This document shows, piece by piece, positions 9,966 through 18,196 of a DNA stretch of 64,000 bases (positions are counted from its first letter, which is position 1; each line of letters opens with the position of its first letter). Made by a program: the position numbers and the translations under genes. Location: NCBI GenBank assembly GCA_902770835.1, contig CACXUM010000005.1, positions 1 through 64,000 of the forward strand. Reading direction: 5' to 3'. Under the pieces are notes generated by a model that saw only the letters and a list, made by a program, of their open reading frames with translations, was not told the DNA's origin and ran no database searches. Origin of the DNA: an uncultured Bacteroidia bacterium (GTDB lineage: Bacteria; Bacteroidota; Bacteroidia; Bacteroidales; F082).

Positions 9966-11288
9966 TCAATCGGGTTCCTGTCCGACCAACTTGGGCAGCA
10001 ATGAAAACGCATACAAGGGCAAATCGATGATGTTGTTCCCCTTTTCGTAAGATGCCATCGATGTGCGGATTACAGATTCTGGCTTGTAGCGTTTGACAAA
10101 TTCCTTCAACGACTTGGCTTGAAGATTTCGTTCGGCCTTGACCTCTATTGGAATGATGGCGTCTTCCATTTGTATCACAAAATCGACTTCCGCAATACCT
10201 TGATCAGGTGTCCAATAATGGATTTTAACTTCATTGAACAGCATAAGTTCTTGAAGCACATATTGTTCGGTAAGTGCGCCTTTGTATTGCTCAAGAAAAC
10301 CGTTCCCTTGCATCAACGACCGCGCACTCAAACCAGCCATCGCGCCATGCAAGCCAATGTCGAGCACATACAGTTTGAAAGAATCAGCGTCCTCAAAGCC
10401 TGCCAAAGGCAAGTCGCCAGTCTTCACCCTCGTGACTTTATATGCCATTCCCGCATCGCACAGCCATTGCACAGCCGTTTCATAATCGCGCCCCCTCGCT
10501 CCCGATTTGATTGCTGAATAGATGAATTTTTTGTTCTCTTTGGCCAATTGGGAAGGAATGGCGTTCCAAAGCAGCGACATCCGTTTTGCAATCTCTTTGG
10601 GAGGATGCTTCGAGAAATCATGCTCATACGACTTCAAAATCGACAACTGTACTTTACGGACGGCTTTATAATCCGATTCGTTGACGAAAGTCAGAACTGC
10701 CTCTGGCATGCCTCCTACATAATAATATTGCCGCAACAAATCGGCAAACTGCGAGGAAAAGGCATTGATGCTCACTGGGTCGTTTGATTTGAGAATTTGC
10801 GTCAGCCCTTCTTTCCCCAAAGCATCCAAAAACTCTTCAAAAGAAAGCGGGAAAACGTTCAAGAAATCAACTTTCCCGACCGGAAAAGAATCGTCTTTAT
10901 GGTCGATGACACCCAACAAAGAACCAGCCGCAACAACATGATATTGAGGTGCTTTCTCCCTAAAATACTTCAACGAAAGCAAGCCGCGACGCGCATGTTG
11001 TATTTCGTCGAAAAACAACAAAGTCTCACCTGCCACAATCTTCTGACCCGTCGCCGACTGTATAGCCATAAGTATCCTATTGATGTCGAAATCCGCTTCA
11101 AACAGGCTTCGCATCTCTTCCACATCCTCAAAATTGACTTCGACATAATTCTTGAAAGCGGTTTTACCGAGTTCGCGAGCTAACCAAGTCTTCCCCACCT
11201 GACGCGCCCCTTCCAATATGAGCGGCTTACGTGTGTCGTCAGAAAGTGCCTTCCACTCCACCATTTTCTTCAATATTTTACGCCTCAT
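9966..11288 (-). CDS. AAA ATPase with DUF4143 domain
   Basis: A 440-residue protein of the AAA_14/DUF4143 family. Walker A is EGARQVGKTWLA (about residues 26-37), Walker B is LLFFDEIQHA, and the C-terminal DUF4143 part carries the PD-(D/E)XK-like signature EVDFVIQ...PIEVKAE. The family is widespread in Bacteroidota, often in several copies and often patchy, and its function is not established. The ATG at 11288 (MRRKILKK) is preferred to a GTG at 11324, because a -7 box covers the intervening bases. Just upstream lie three and a half 32-bp hairpin repeats (11347-11469). The gene converges on tsaD. Confidence 0.9.
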   Translation of the reverse strand: MRRKILKKMVEWKALSDDTRKPLILEGARQVGKTWLARELGKTAFKNYVEVNFEDVEEMRSLFEADFDINRILMAIQSATGQKIVAGETLLFFDEIQHARRGLLSLKYFREKAPQYHVVAAGSLLGVIDHKDDSFPVGKVDFLNVFPLSFEEFLDALGKEGLTQILKSNDPVSINAFSSQFADLLRQYYYVGGMPEAVLTFVNESDYKAVRKVQLSILKSYEHDFSKHPPKEIAKRMSLLWNAIPSQLAKENKKFIYSAIKSGARGRDYETAVQWLCDAGMAYKVTRVKTGDLPLAGFEDADSFKLYVLDIGLHGAMAGLSARSLMQGNGFLEQYKGALTEQYVLQELMLFNEVKIHYWTPDQGIAEVDFVIQMEDAIIPIEVKAERNLQAKSLKEFVKRYKPESVIRTSMASYEKGNNIIDLPLYAFSLLPKLVGQEPD

Positions 11289-11313
11289 AATTGCAATTTT
11301 TTGAATCAATGCG

Positions 11314-11321
11314 CAAAAATA
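11314..11321 (-). promoter_or_regulatory. -7 box of the DUF4143 ATPase
   Basis: TATTTTTG (minus strand) followed by CGC, 25 bases before the ATG at 11288. The same TATTTTTGCGC context recurs before several genes here. Confidence 0.6.
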
Positions 11322-11346
11322 CACATTTTTAATGAATTACAAACAA

Positions 11347-11469
11347 TTTTGGCAATTTTCTTGACGACTTTATCAAGAATTTGGCAATTTTCTTGACGAC
11401 TTTATCAAGAATTTGGCAATTTTCTTGACGACTTTATCAAGAATTTGGCAATTTTCTTGACGACTTTTA
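11347..11469. repeat. 32-bp tandem repeat with internal hairpin, about 3.7 copies
   Basis: The unit starts GGCAATTTTCTTGACGAC and is repeated at 11351, 11383, 11415 and 11447 with period exactly 32; the last copy is cut. Each full unit holds TTCTTGA and TCAAGAA separated by 8 bases, so each can form a 7-bp stem. The copies are essentially identical. The array lies between the aroC stop and the ATPase promoter, both on the minus strand. Confidence 0.95.
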
Positions 11470-11473
11470 TTCT

Positions 11474-12436
11474 TCAACGACCTTGCAATAGCATCATATC
11501 CACCGTCACCAACGCGGCCATAGCCTCCACCAACACCAAGGCACGAGGCAAGGCGCACACATCATGCCGCCCTTCAATGGCGATTTCGCAAGACTCACCC
11601 AGTCGATTCACGGTTTGTTGAGGCTGGGCAATGCTCGGTATCGGCTTGAAAGCCAAGCGAAAAACGATGTCGTTTCCATTGGTGATGCCGCCTTGGATGC
11701 CGCCTGAATGATTGGTCAAAGTGGTGATTTTGCCGTCCTTATTAATAAAGGTGTCGTTGGTCTCTGAGCCTTTCATCTTAGCCAATGCGAAACCATCGCC
11801 GATTTCAAAGCCTTTCACGGCGGGCAGGCTAAACATGGCATGAGCCAACTCAGCAGAGAATTTGCCGAACATTGGATCGCCCAAACCCGCAGGAACGCCC
11901 GTAATACGACATTCCACGATTCCACCTACCGTATCTCCTTCTCTTTTAGCCTGTTCCGCATCGCCCATGTAAACCACTTCAGCATAAATCTTGATGCCCT
12001 TTTCATTCAAAATCTGCTTGGCAATGGCACCAGCCACCACCATCGGCAAGGTGGTGCGTGCCGAAGCCCTACCCCCACCGCGCCAGTCGCGGAGGCCATA
12101 TTTCTGTTCGTATGTGAAATCGGCGTGCGAAGGACGATAAACATCTTTCAAGTTCTCGTAATCCTCTGGTTTGCAGTCCTCATTGCGCACAATAAAAGCA
12201 ATCGGAGTGCCTAAAGTGACACCATCGAGCAAACCCGAAAGCCATTCAACTCGGTCGGATTCCTTGCGTTGAGAAGCGGTAGAAGATTGCGCCGTCTTTC
12301 GTCTAAGCAACTCAGAATCAATGAAATCAAAATCCAATTTCAATTGTGAAAGGCAGCCGTCGATGACACCGCCTATGGCCGCTCCGTGCGACTCGCCGAA
12401 AGTGGTTAGCCTAAAAATGTGACCTATCGTATTCAT
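11474..12436 (-). CDS. aroC: Chorismate synthase
   Basis: Chorismate synthase, the last step of the shikimate pathway, converting 5-enolpyruvylshikimate-3-phosphate to chorismate with reduced FMN. Family signatures are clear: TTFGESHG near the N terminus, [33 protein letters not shown] and the closing [21 protein letters not shown]. It is 320 residues, about 35 shorter than most bacterial enzymes; the missing stretch lies after AEVVYMG in the middle. The catalytic arginine and FMN-contact motifs remain. It is divergent from smpB with only 60 bases between the ATGs. Its -7 box ends 5 bases before the ATG, so the mRNA is probably leaderless or nearly so. Confidence 0.96.
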   Translation of the reverse strand: MNTIGHIFRLTTFGESHGAAIGGVIDGCLSQLKLDFDFIDSELLRRKTAQSSTASQRKESDRVEWLSGLLDGVTLGTPIAFIVRNEDCKPEDYENLKDVYRPSHADFTYEQKYGLRDWRGGGRASARTTLPMVVAGAIAKQILNEKGIKIYAEVVYMGDAEQAKREGDTVGGIVECRITGVPAGLGDPMFGKFSAELAHAMFSLPAVKGFEIGDGFALAKMKGSETNDTFINKDGKITTLTNHSGGIQGGITNGNDIVFRLAFKPIPSIAQPQQTVNRLGESCEIAIEGRHDVCALPRALVLVEAMAALVTVDMMLLQGR

Positions 12437-12441
12437 AGCGA

Positions 12442-12449
12442 CAAAAGTA
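12442..12449 (-). promoter_or_regulatory. -7 box of aroC
   Basis: TACTTTTG on the minus strand, only 5 bases before the aroC ATG (12436). The expected transcription start falls at or within 2 bases of the ATG. Confidence 0.6.
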
Positions 12450-12455
12450 CGGTTT

Positions 12456-12488
12456 TTTGGTCAGTTTCGCCGAAATTATTTACTTTTG
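12456..12488 (+). promoter_or_regulatory. -33/-7 promoter of smpB
   Basis: TTTG at 12456-12459 and TACTTTTG at 12481-12488 with 21 bases between, matching the sigma-ABfr type promoter. The ATG is at 12497, giving a 5' leader of only a few bases. Confidence 0.7.
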
Positions 12489-12496
12489 CAGCCGCT

Positions 12497-12952
12497 ATGG
12501 ACAAAAAGAACACCAACAATATCAAGATAAAGAACAAACGCGCCTCGTTTGAATATTTCCTCGTGGAAACCCTCACGGCGGGCATCGTGCTTACCGGCAC
12601 GGAAATCAAGTCCATCCGGGGAGGCAAGGCAAGTTTGGCTGATTCGTATTGCAGTTTCAAGGGTAACGAACTGTTTGTCATTGGGATGCACATCGCCGAA
12701 TACGCCCAAGGCACCTACAACAACCACGACCCGAAGCGCGACCGCAAGCTGCTCCTCAACGCCCGCGAACTGCGCAAACTGAAAAACAAAGTGCAGGAAA
12801 AAGGCTTCACCATCGTACCCGTCACCTTATTCATTAATGAGAACGGCTTGGCCAAACTCGACATCGCCCTTGCACGAGGCAAGCACTATTATGACAAGCG
12901 CGAAAGCCTGAAAACCAAGGACTCGAAGCGGGAATTGGAACGGATGTTTTAG
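12497..12952 (+). CDS. smpB: SsrA-binding protein SmpB
   Basis: SmpB, 151 residues, the partner of tmRNA in trans-translation: it brings tmRNA to stalled ribosomes and rescues them. It has the conserved core ([60 protein letters not shown]) and a short basic tail. The start is placed at the ATG (MDKKNTN) because the promoter -7 box lies only 9 bases before it; a longer in-frame reading upstream would run through the promoter. The tmRNA gene ssrA is not visible in the window. It is divergent from aroC. Confidence 0.97.
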   Translation: MDKKNTNNIKIKNKRASFEYFLVETLTAGIVLTGTEIKSIRGGKASLADSYCSFKGNELFVIGMHIAEYAQGTYNNHDPKRDRKLLLNARELRKLKNKVQEKGFTIVPVTLFINENGLAKLDIALARGKHYYDKRESLKTKDSKRELERMF

Positions 12953-12998
12953 TTGAGAGTTGAGAGTTATCAACAGGAGCAACTGCTAACTATCAACT
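12953..12998. repeat. Intergenic short-repeat patch (GAGAGTT / TATCAAC type)
   Basis: Just after smpB, TTGAGAGTTGAGAGTT is followed by ACTATCAACTGAT. The same words recur, in either orientation, at 16500-16560, 16635-16680 and 26839-26890, always at gene ends. Confidence 0.55.
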
Positions 12999-13000
12999 GA

Positions 13001-13561
13001 TTAAAAGCAATAGCCCACTCGGATCGTGAAGGGTGAGGCATAGGGAGTATCCATAGAGCTATTGGGTTGGAGAAGGCCCCAACTGAGATTATAAAGCGCC
13101 AAGAAATACACATAGCTGCCATTTTCGGCATATTGCCGGATACCGCCGCCCACAAAGACCGTATTGTACCATTTTTGGGATACCGTTTGGCTGTTCCATC
13201 TTCTGATGCCATACAGAATCTCGTCCTCGGCATGGAGAAACAACCCCCTGTAAATCTGAACACTCATATATGGAGCCACACCAAAATAATGGCCATAGGT
13301 ATTGCCATGCCACCTATCGAACAAGCAGTCCAAATCATAGATGCCACGAACCCCAATTTCCCAAGGATTGAAAATTCTGTAGCCTATTTGGGGTGCAATT
13401 GACAGTCGAAGGTAGCTGGTATTTAGGCCGAAACCGAAGGTTCCGCCATAGACAACTTTCCCTCCCAAATCGGGAGTTCCTTGTAATCGTTGGGCAGTTG
13501 CATGACCGAGAAAGCCAAAAATCATCATGCCAATGAAGGCAATAATCGCGAAACGTTTCAT
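13001..13561 (-). CDS. Outer-membrane beta-barrel-like secreted protein, unknown function
   Basis: A 186-residue protein with a clear signal peptide (MKRFAIIAFIGMMIFGFLGHATAQ). Alternating hydrophobic and aromatic beta strands follow, with the final residues VGYCF; a C-terminal aromatic residue is typical of outer-membrane barrels. Size and pattern suggest a small 8-stranded barrel. The ATG at 13561 is chosen because it starts the signal peptide and a -7 box lies 41 bases upstream; an in-frame start 9 codons earlier is less likely. It runs divergently from the neighbouring lipoprotein gene. I do not recognise a named family. Confidence 0.8.
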   Translation of the reverse strand: MKRFAIIAFIGMMIFGFLGHATAQRLQGTPDLGGKVVYGGTFGFGLNTSYLRLSIAPQIGYRIFNPWEIGVRGIYDLDCLFDRWHGNTYGHYFGVAPYMSVQIYRGLFLHAEDEILYGIRRWNSQTVSQKWYNTVFVGGGIRQYAENGSYVYFLALYNLSWGLLQPNSSMDTPYASPFTIRVGYCF

Positions 13562-13601
13562 TTTTCTGTGAAATCTATAAATCAACAAAGTTTATTTTGC
13601 G

Positions 13602-13609
13602 CAAAAATA
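13602..13609 (-). promoter_or_regulatory. -7 box of the barrel-like gene
   Basis: TATTTTTG followed by CGC on the minus strand, 40 bases before the ATG at 13561. Confidence 0.6.
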
Positions 13610-13646
13610 CAATAAAAACCGATTCCGCTCGTATCAGATAATAGTT

Positions 13647-13654
13647 TATTTTTG
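13647..13654 (+). promoter_or_regulatory. -7 box of the 13672 lipoprotein
   Basis: TATTTTTG on the plus strand, 17 bases before the ATG. Confidence 0.6.
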
Positions 13655-13671
13655 CCGTTCAAGATTTTGTT

Positions 13672-15141
13672 ATGAAAAAAACACATATCCTATTCATAAT
13701 CAGTATTTTCCTATTGGCGATCACCTCTTGCAAGAAGGATGGCCAAATCAACCCCGATTCCAACCTGAAACTTGAGTTTTCGGCTGATACGGTGCTTTTC
13801 GACACAATTTTCACTTCGTTAGGTTCGACCACGCACGAATTGAAAATCTACAACCGACATGGTGACGACCTGAAAATCAGTTCCATACGCTTGAACGGAG
13901 GCGATTCATCTCCTTTCCGCATCAACCTCAATGGCGAACCTGCCACCGAGTTCTACGACAAAATCATCCCCGCCAATGACAGCCTTTTTTCCTTCTTGCG
14001 CGTCACCATCAACCCGAATGACCTCAATACTCCTTTTGTGGTAGAAGACGAACTGGAGTTTGTCACCAACGGCAACACTCAGATTGTCAAGCTGTTGGCA
14101 TGGGGACAAAACGCTAATTACATCGTTGCTGACAAAACCGTCAACTTGGGCGGGGTCATTTATCCTTACCACATCGTTGCCGACAGCCTGCAAACCACCA
14201 TTTGGACGAAGGATAAACCATACGTCATTTACGGCTGGGCACTCATCAATTCCTACGGCACCCTAAAAATCGAGGAAGGCACCCGAATCTATTGCCATCA
14301 GGGCGGCGGCATCTTCTCGTGGAGCGACGGACAACTCATCATCGACGGCACTGCCGACGAGCCTGTAGTCATCCAAGGCGACCGGCTGGAGGCATATTAT
14401 AAGGACATGCCAGGGCAGTGGGAACAAATCCTGATGATGGACGGTCGTGCCGGAGCCGACCACAGCATCAGCCACGCCGTCATCCGCAACGGCACCATTG
14501 GACTTAATTGCCAATCGAGCCTGAAAGTGACCGAATGTGCCTTGCGCATCAATAACACCATCATCGAGAACCAAAGTGTCTACGGACTCCATTCCATCCT
14601 CTATCCCGTTGAGGCTAAGAACTTTGTCATCTCCAACTGCGGCTACTGCAACTTCTGGGCCTTCGGTGGCGACTACCGTTTTGTGCATGGCACAATCGCC
14701 AATTATTGGAACACCAACGAACACGACAACAACAAAAACGCTGTTGTGGTGACAAACTACGCCATCGACAGCCAAACCAACGAACTTTTCTATTATCCTT
14801 TCCACATGGAAATGGACAACTGCATCGTTTACGGCAAGCAAAAAGACGAAATCAAAACCTCTTTTGGCCCCGATGCCGATTCCACGTTCATTTTCGACCA
14901 TTGCCTGATCAAGTCAGAGCACTTCAACGGTAACATGGCCGGATTCAGCCATTGTCTCTTCAACTTGGAGCCTTATTTCGCCAATGCCATGGGTACCGAC
15001 TACCACATCGACAGTATTGCCTCGCCTGCTATCGGAACTGGTAACCCATTGTTTGGCAACGAAATACCTTACGATTTGGACGGCGTTTCGCGTATTGGCT
15101 CACCCGATATGGGCGCATATCAATTTGTGGGGGACAAATAA
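13672..15141 (+). CDS. Surface lipoprotein with right-handed beta-helix-like region
   Basis: A 489-residue lipoprotein: MKKTHILFIISIFLLAITSC has a typical signal and lipobox (LAITSC, Cys about 20), followed by the linker KKDGQINPDSN. The first 130 residues resemble an Ig-like immunoglobulin/adhesin module (LEFSADTVLFDTIFTSLGST). The rest reads like a parallel beta-helix, with repeated short strands and hits such as GTRIYCHQGGGIFSWSDGQLIIDGTADEPVVIQG, ending with the common DGVSRIGSPDMGAYQF motif of Bacteroidota beta-helix proteins. No catalytic residues for a pectate lyase are obvious. Likely outer-membrane-anchored; the ligand is unknown. A hairpin follows the stop at once. Confidence 0.85.
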   Translation: MKKTHILFIISIFLLAITSCKKDGQINPDSNLKLEFSADTVLFDTIFTSLGSTTHELKIYNRHGDDLKISSIRLNGGDSSPFRINLNGEPATEFYDKIIPANDSLFSFLRVTINPNDLNTPFVVEDELEFVTNGNTQIVKLLAWGQNANYIVADKTVNLGGVIYPYHIVADSLQTTIWTKDKPYVIYGWALINSYGTLKIEEGTRIYCHQGGGIFSWSDGQLIIDGTADEPVVIQGDRLEAYYKDMPGQWEQILMMDGRAGADHSISHAVIRNGTIGLNCQSSLKVTECALRINNTIIENQSVYGLHSILYPVEAKNFVISNCGYCNFWAFGGDYRFVHGTIANYWNTNEHDNNKNAVVVTNYAIDSQTNELFYYPFHMEMDNCIVYGKQKDEIKTSFGPDADSTFIFDHCLIKSEHFNGNMAGFSHCLFNLEPYFANAMGTDYHIDSIASPAIGTGNPLFGNEIPYDLDGVSRIGSPDMGAYQFVGDK

Positions 15142-15145
15142 CAAG

Positions 15146-15177
15146 AAAATCCCAGCAAAAAAACGCGCCGGGATTTT
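15146..15177 (+). terminator. Probable terminator after the 13672 lipoprotein gene
   Basis: AAAATCCC (15146-15153) pairs with GGGATTTT (15170-15177) across an A-rich loop, 5 bases after the stop. The stem ends in four T residues, so it is moderately convincing. Confidence 0.55.
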
Positions 15178-15255
15178 CAAGAACCAAAAACCAAAATTTA
15201 TGAAACCTTTTGTAGCCGTTTTCACGGCCACAGGTCTTAATGATAAGAACCGCTG

Positions 15256-15263
15256 CAAAAGTA
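15256..15263 (-). promoter_or_regulatory. Orphan -7 box without an assigned gene
   Basis: TACTTTTG followed by CAGCGG on the minus strand, in the 315-base gap between two plus-strand genes. No good minus-strand ORF begins after it. A transcript from here would meet the hairpin at 15146-15177 after about 80-110 bases. Confidence 0.35.
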
Positions 15264-15420
15264 CAACTTTTCTTAAAACCAAAAGCACTTCAACCGAAAA
15301 AAAATGGATTTTGGACAAACTTTCTAAAAACCTTACCCTGACAGGACACATTATCAGCATCTTTGAGGACTTAATCAGATTTTTTTTCTCCAAACTCTTG
15401 ACAAAAGCGGTTTTCTTGCC

Positions 15421-15428
15421 TAAATTTG
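15421..15428 (+). promoter_or_regulatory. -7 box of the 15457 gene
   Basis: TAAATTTG, 28 bases before the ATG. Confidence 0.55.
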
Positions 15429-15456
15429 CAACCTGAAAATTCAAAACAACAATAAA

Positions 15457-15696
15457 ATGGGAAAAGCGATGGACAAACTCACCGAAAGAATCATTGCCAA
15501 TGACGGACTCAACGAGACCGAGGCAAAAGCCAAACTCAATCTGATTTACATTAAGATGAACCAATCTGAAGTCAAAGAATTTGTTGACGAATACATCGAT
15601 TGGCTTATGACCGAGAAAAAGCTGAACTACAAGGCTATCTTGCAGACCACCGACCACGATCTGCATGACATGTTCTTGTCGGAGTTCAAGCGTTAA
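15457..15696 (+). CDS. Small hypothetical protein, 79 residues
   Basis: A short protein of 79 residues, highly charged and predicted helical (KLTERIIANDGLNETEAKAK, then VKEFVDEYIDWLMTEKKLNY), with no signal peptide or membrane segment. I do not recognise the family. Support for a real gene is a well-placed -7 box, a clean ATG and coding-like composition. Its stop codon overlaps the stop of the convergent EcsC gene in the shared TTAA at 15693-15696. The upstream 315 bases hold a terminator hairpin, an orphan minus-strand promoter-like box and nothing else recognisable. Confidence 0.7.
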   Translation: MGKAMDKLTERIIANDGLNETEAKAKLNLIYIKMNQSEVKEFVDEYIDWLMTEKKLNYKAILQTTDHDLHDMFLSEFKR

Positions 15697-16424
15697 AACT
15701 CGCCGTGGCGCATGTCATAAAGATCGTCAAGATGCTTCTTGAGCCGACGCGCCATGGGTCGGAATGTATAGTAAGTAATTGTGGCAGAGATAGGTGCGCC
15801 CACCAAGGGTAGCACCTTTCCCATTCCTTTGGCAAAGCCTTCCTTGGTCATGTTGATGCCAATCCATTGCGCAATCTTGATGATGTAATGCGCCATGATG
15901 CCCTCAGAAATCTTGATGCCCGCATTCTTCGACATCTGCCCGACCACCTTGGTCAATGCCTCCACAGCCAATTTGTTGCCCATCATCACACCGACGAAAA
16001 GGGTCATAATGTTGAGCGACTCGTCGTCCAATTGTTGGTTGACATTGGTCAACGAGGGCCAGCCATAGAGGTAAATCAGTTTTTGCATCAGCGAGAGGAT
16101 GTGGCCGTAGAACTGGGTGAGGTCGGTGGGGATGGTACCCGCCATCCACCAGCCGCCAGGCAAGCCCATCAAAGCCGAAGTGCCACACACCATAGTCAAA
16201 TGGTAGTTGATACATTGGTTGGCCAATTTGTCTATTTCCTTTTTGTTCAACACTTTGAGAGGTGTGTCGTCCAAGGCTGTCATCACCTCCATCGGAGTAC
16301 AGAACTTGGTCAGTTCCTTTGTCAGGAACTCTTCGCGGTTCACCTTCACGAAGGGCAATCGCAGGCTGGTTTCCAGCACCTTGTTCCACAGACTGACACT
16401 TTTTTCTTTGTTTTCTTCGCTCAT
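15693..16424 (-). CDS. EcsC family protein
   Basis: A 243-residue protein of the EcsC family (named after the third gene of the Bacillus ecs operon; molecular role unsettled). Visible features are the central hydrophobic stretch with GTSALMGLPGGWWMAGTIPTD, a long amphipathic region (SLNIMTLFVGVMMGNKLAVEALTKV), and a C-terminal GxxLPLVGAPISATITYYTF segment ending in a basic, charged tail. These are the usual EcsC landmarks. Length is normal. The ATG at 16424 (MSEENKEKSVSLWNKVLETSLRLP) gives a soluble charged N terminus. It converges on the small 15457 gene with a 4-base overlap, and upstream is flanked by two copies of a REP-like repeat. Confidence 0.85.
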   Translation of the reverse strand: MSEENKEKSVSLWNKVLETSLRLPFVKVNREEFLTKELTKFCTPMEVMTALDDTPLKVLNKKEIDKLANQCINYHLTMVCGTSALMGLPGGWWMAGTIPTDLTQFYGHILSLMQKLIYLYGWPSLTNVNQQLDDESLNIMTLFVGVMMGNKLAVEALTKVVGQMSKNAGIKISEGIMAHYIIKIAQWIGINMTKEGFAKGMGKVLPLVGAPISATITYYTFRPMARRLKKHLDDLYDMRHGEF

Positions 16425-16436
16425 ATCTTCGATTTT

Positions 16437-16676
16437 TGCGCAGGGGTTTACACCGCCTGCCTATTATCTTTCTTCCCTACGGGATTGGCTATAACGCCAA
16501 ACTAAACATCTATCAACTATCAACTGACTCTAAACACTCAACTCTAAACTCTAAACTAATACACTTTGCAGGGGTTTACACCGCCTGCCTATTATCTTTC
16601 ATCCCTACGGGATTCGCTACAACGCCAAACTAAACATCTATCAACTGACTCTAAACTCTAAACACTCAACTCTAAA

Positions 16677-16680
<4 letters not shown>
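16437..16680. repeat. Two direct copies of a REP-like repeat with short-word arrays
   Basis: GCAGGGGTTTACACCGCCTG begins a roughly 65-base unit at 16440 and again at 16569. The unit continues CCTATTATCTTTC and CCCTACGGGATT. Each copy is followed by a run of ATCAACT and ACTCTAAAC words. The unit starts with GCAGG...CCTGC, able to form a hairpin. The second copy runs up to the rarA stop. A divergent relative lies at 47770-47830. Confidence 0.85.
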
Positions 16681-17960
<1,280 letters not shown>

Positions 17961-17976
17961 CGCTGGATATTTTGCG

Positions 17977-17984
17977 CAAAGGTA
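17977..17984 (-). promoter_or_regulatory. -7 box of rarA
   Basis: TACCTTTG followed by CGC on the minus strand, 16 bases before the ATG. Confidence 0.65.
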
Positions 17985-18030
17985 CAACTATTTTTTGGCC
18001 TGCAAAACAATTTGTAAAAATGGCATTTTA

Positions 18031-18077
18031 TGCTTTGGAAAGCAGAAAAAGTGGCAAAATTTATGCTTTGGAAAACA
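18031..18077. promoter_or_regulatory. Pair of operator-like dyads between rarA and the dipeptidase gene
   Basis: TGCTTTGGAAAGCA (18031-18044) is a perfect 6-bp dyad with a 2-base centre. TGCTTTGGAAAACA (18064-18077) is the same with one mismatch. The spacing is 33 bp, three helical turns, so both would lie on one face of the DNA. The regulator is unknown. Confidence 0.45.
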
Positions 18078-18160
18078 GAAAATACTAAGTGGATGTTTGG
18101 GATTGCTGAATTGAAAGAAGGAAAAAAACACTTCAACAAACAAAACTGCAAGATTTTCAC

Positions 18161-18168
18161 TATTTTTG
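18161..18168 (+). promoter_or_regulatory. -7 box of the C69 dipeptidase gene
   Basis: TATTTTTG, 28 bases before the ATG at 18197. Confidence 0.65.
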
Positions 18169-18196
18169 TCACATTAAAATCAATATTGAATCCTTT

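Noticed and set aside
11347..11469. Could the 32-bp repeats be a CRISPR array?
   Set aside because: Units are directly adjacent with no unique spacers, and no cas genes are present.
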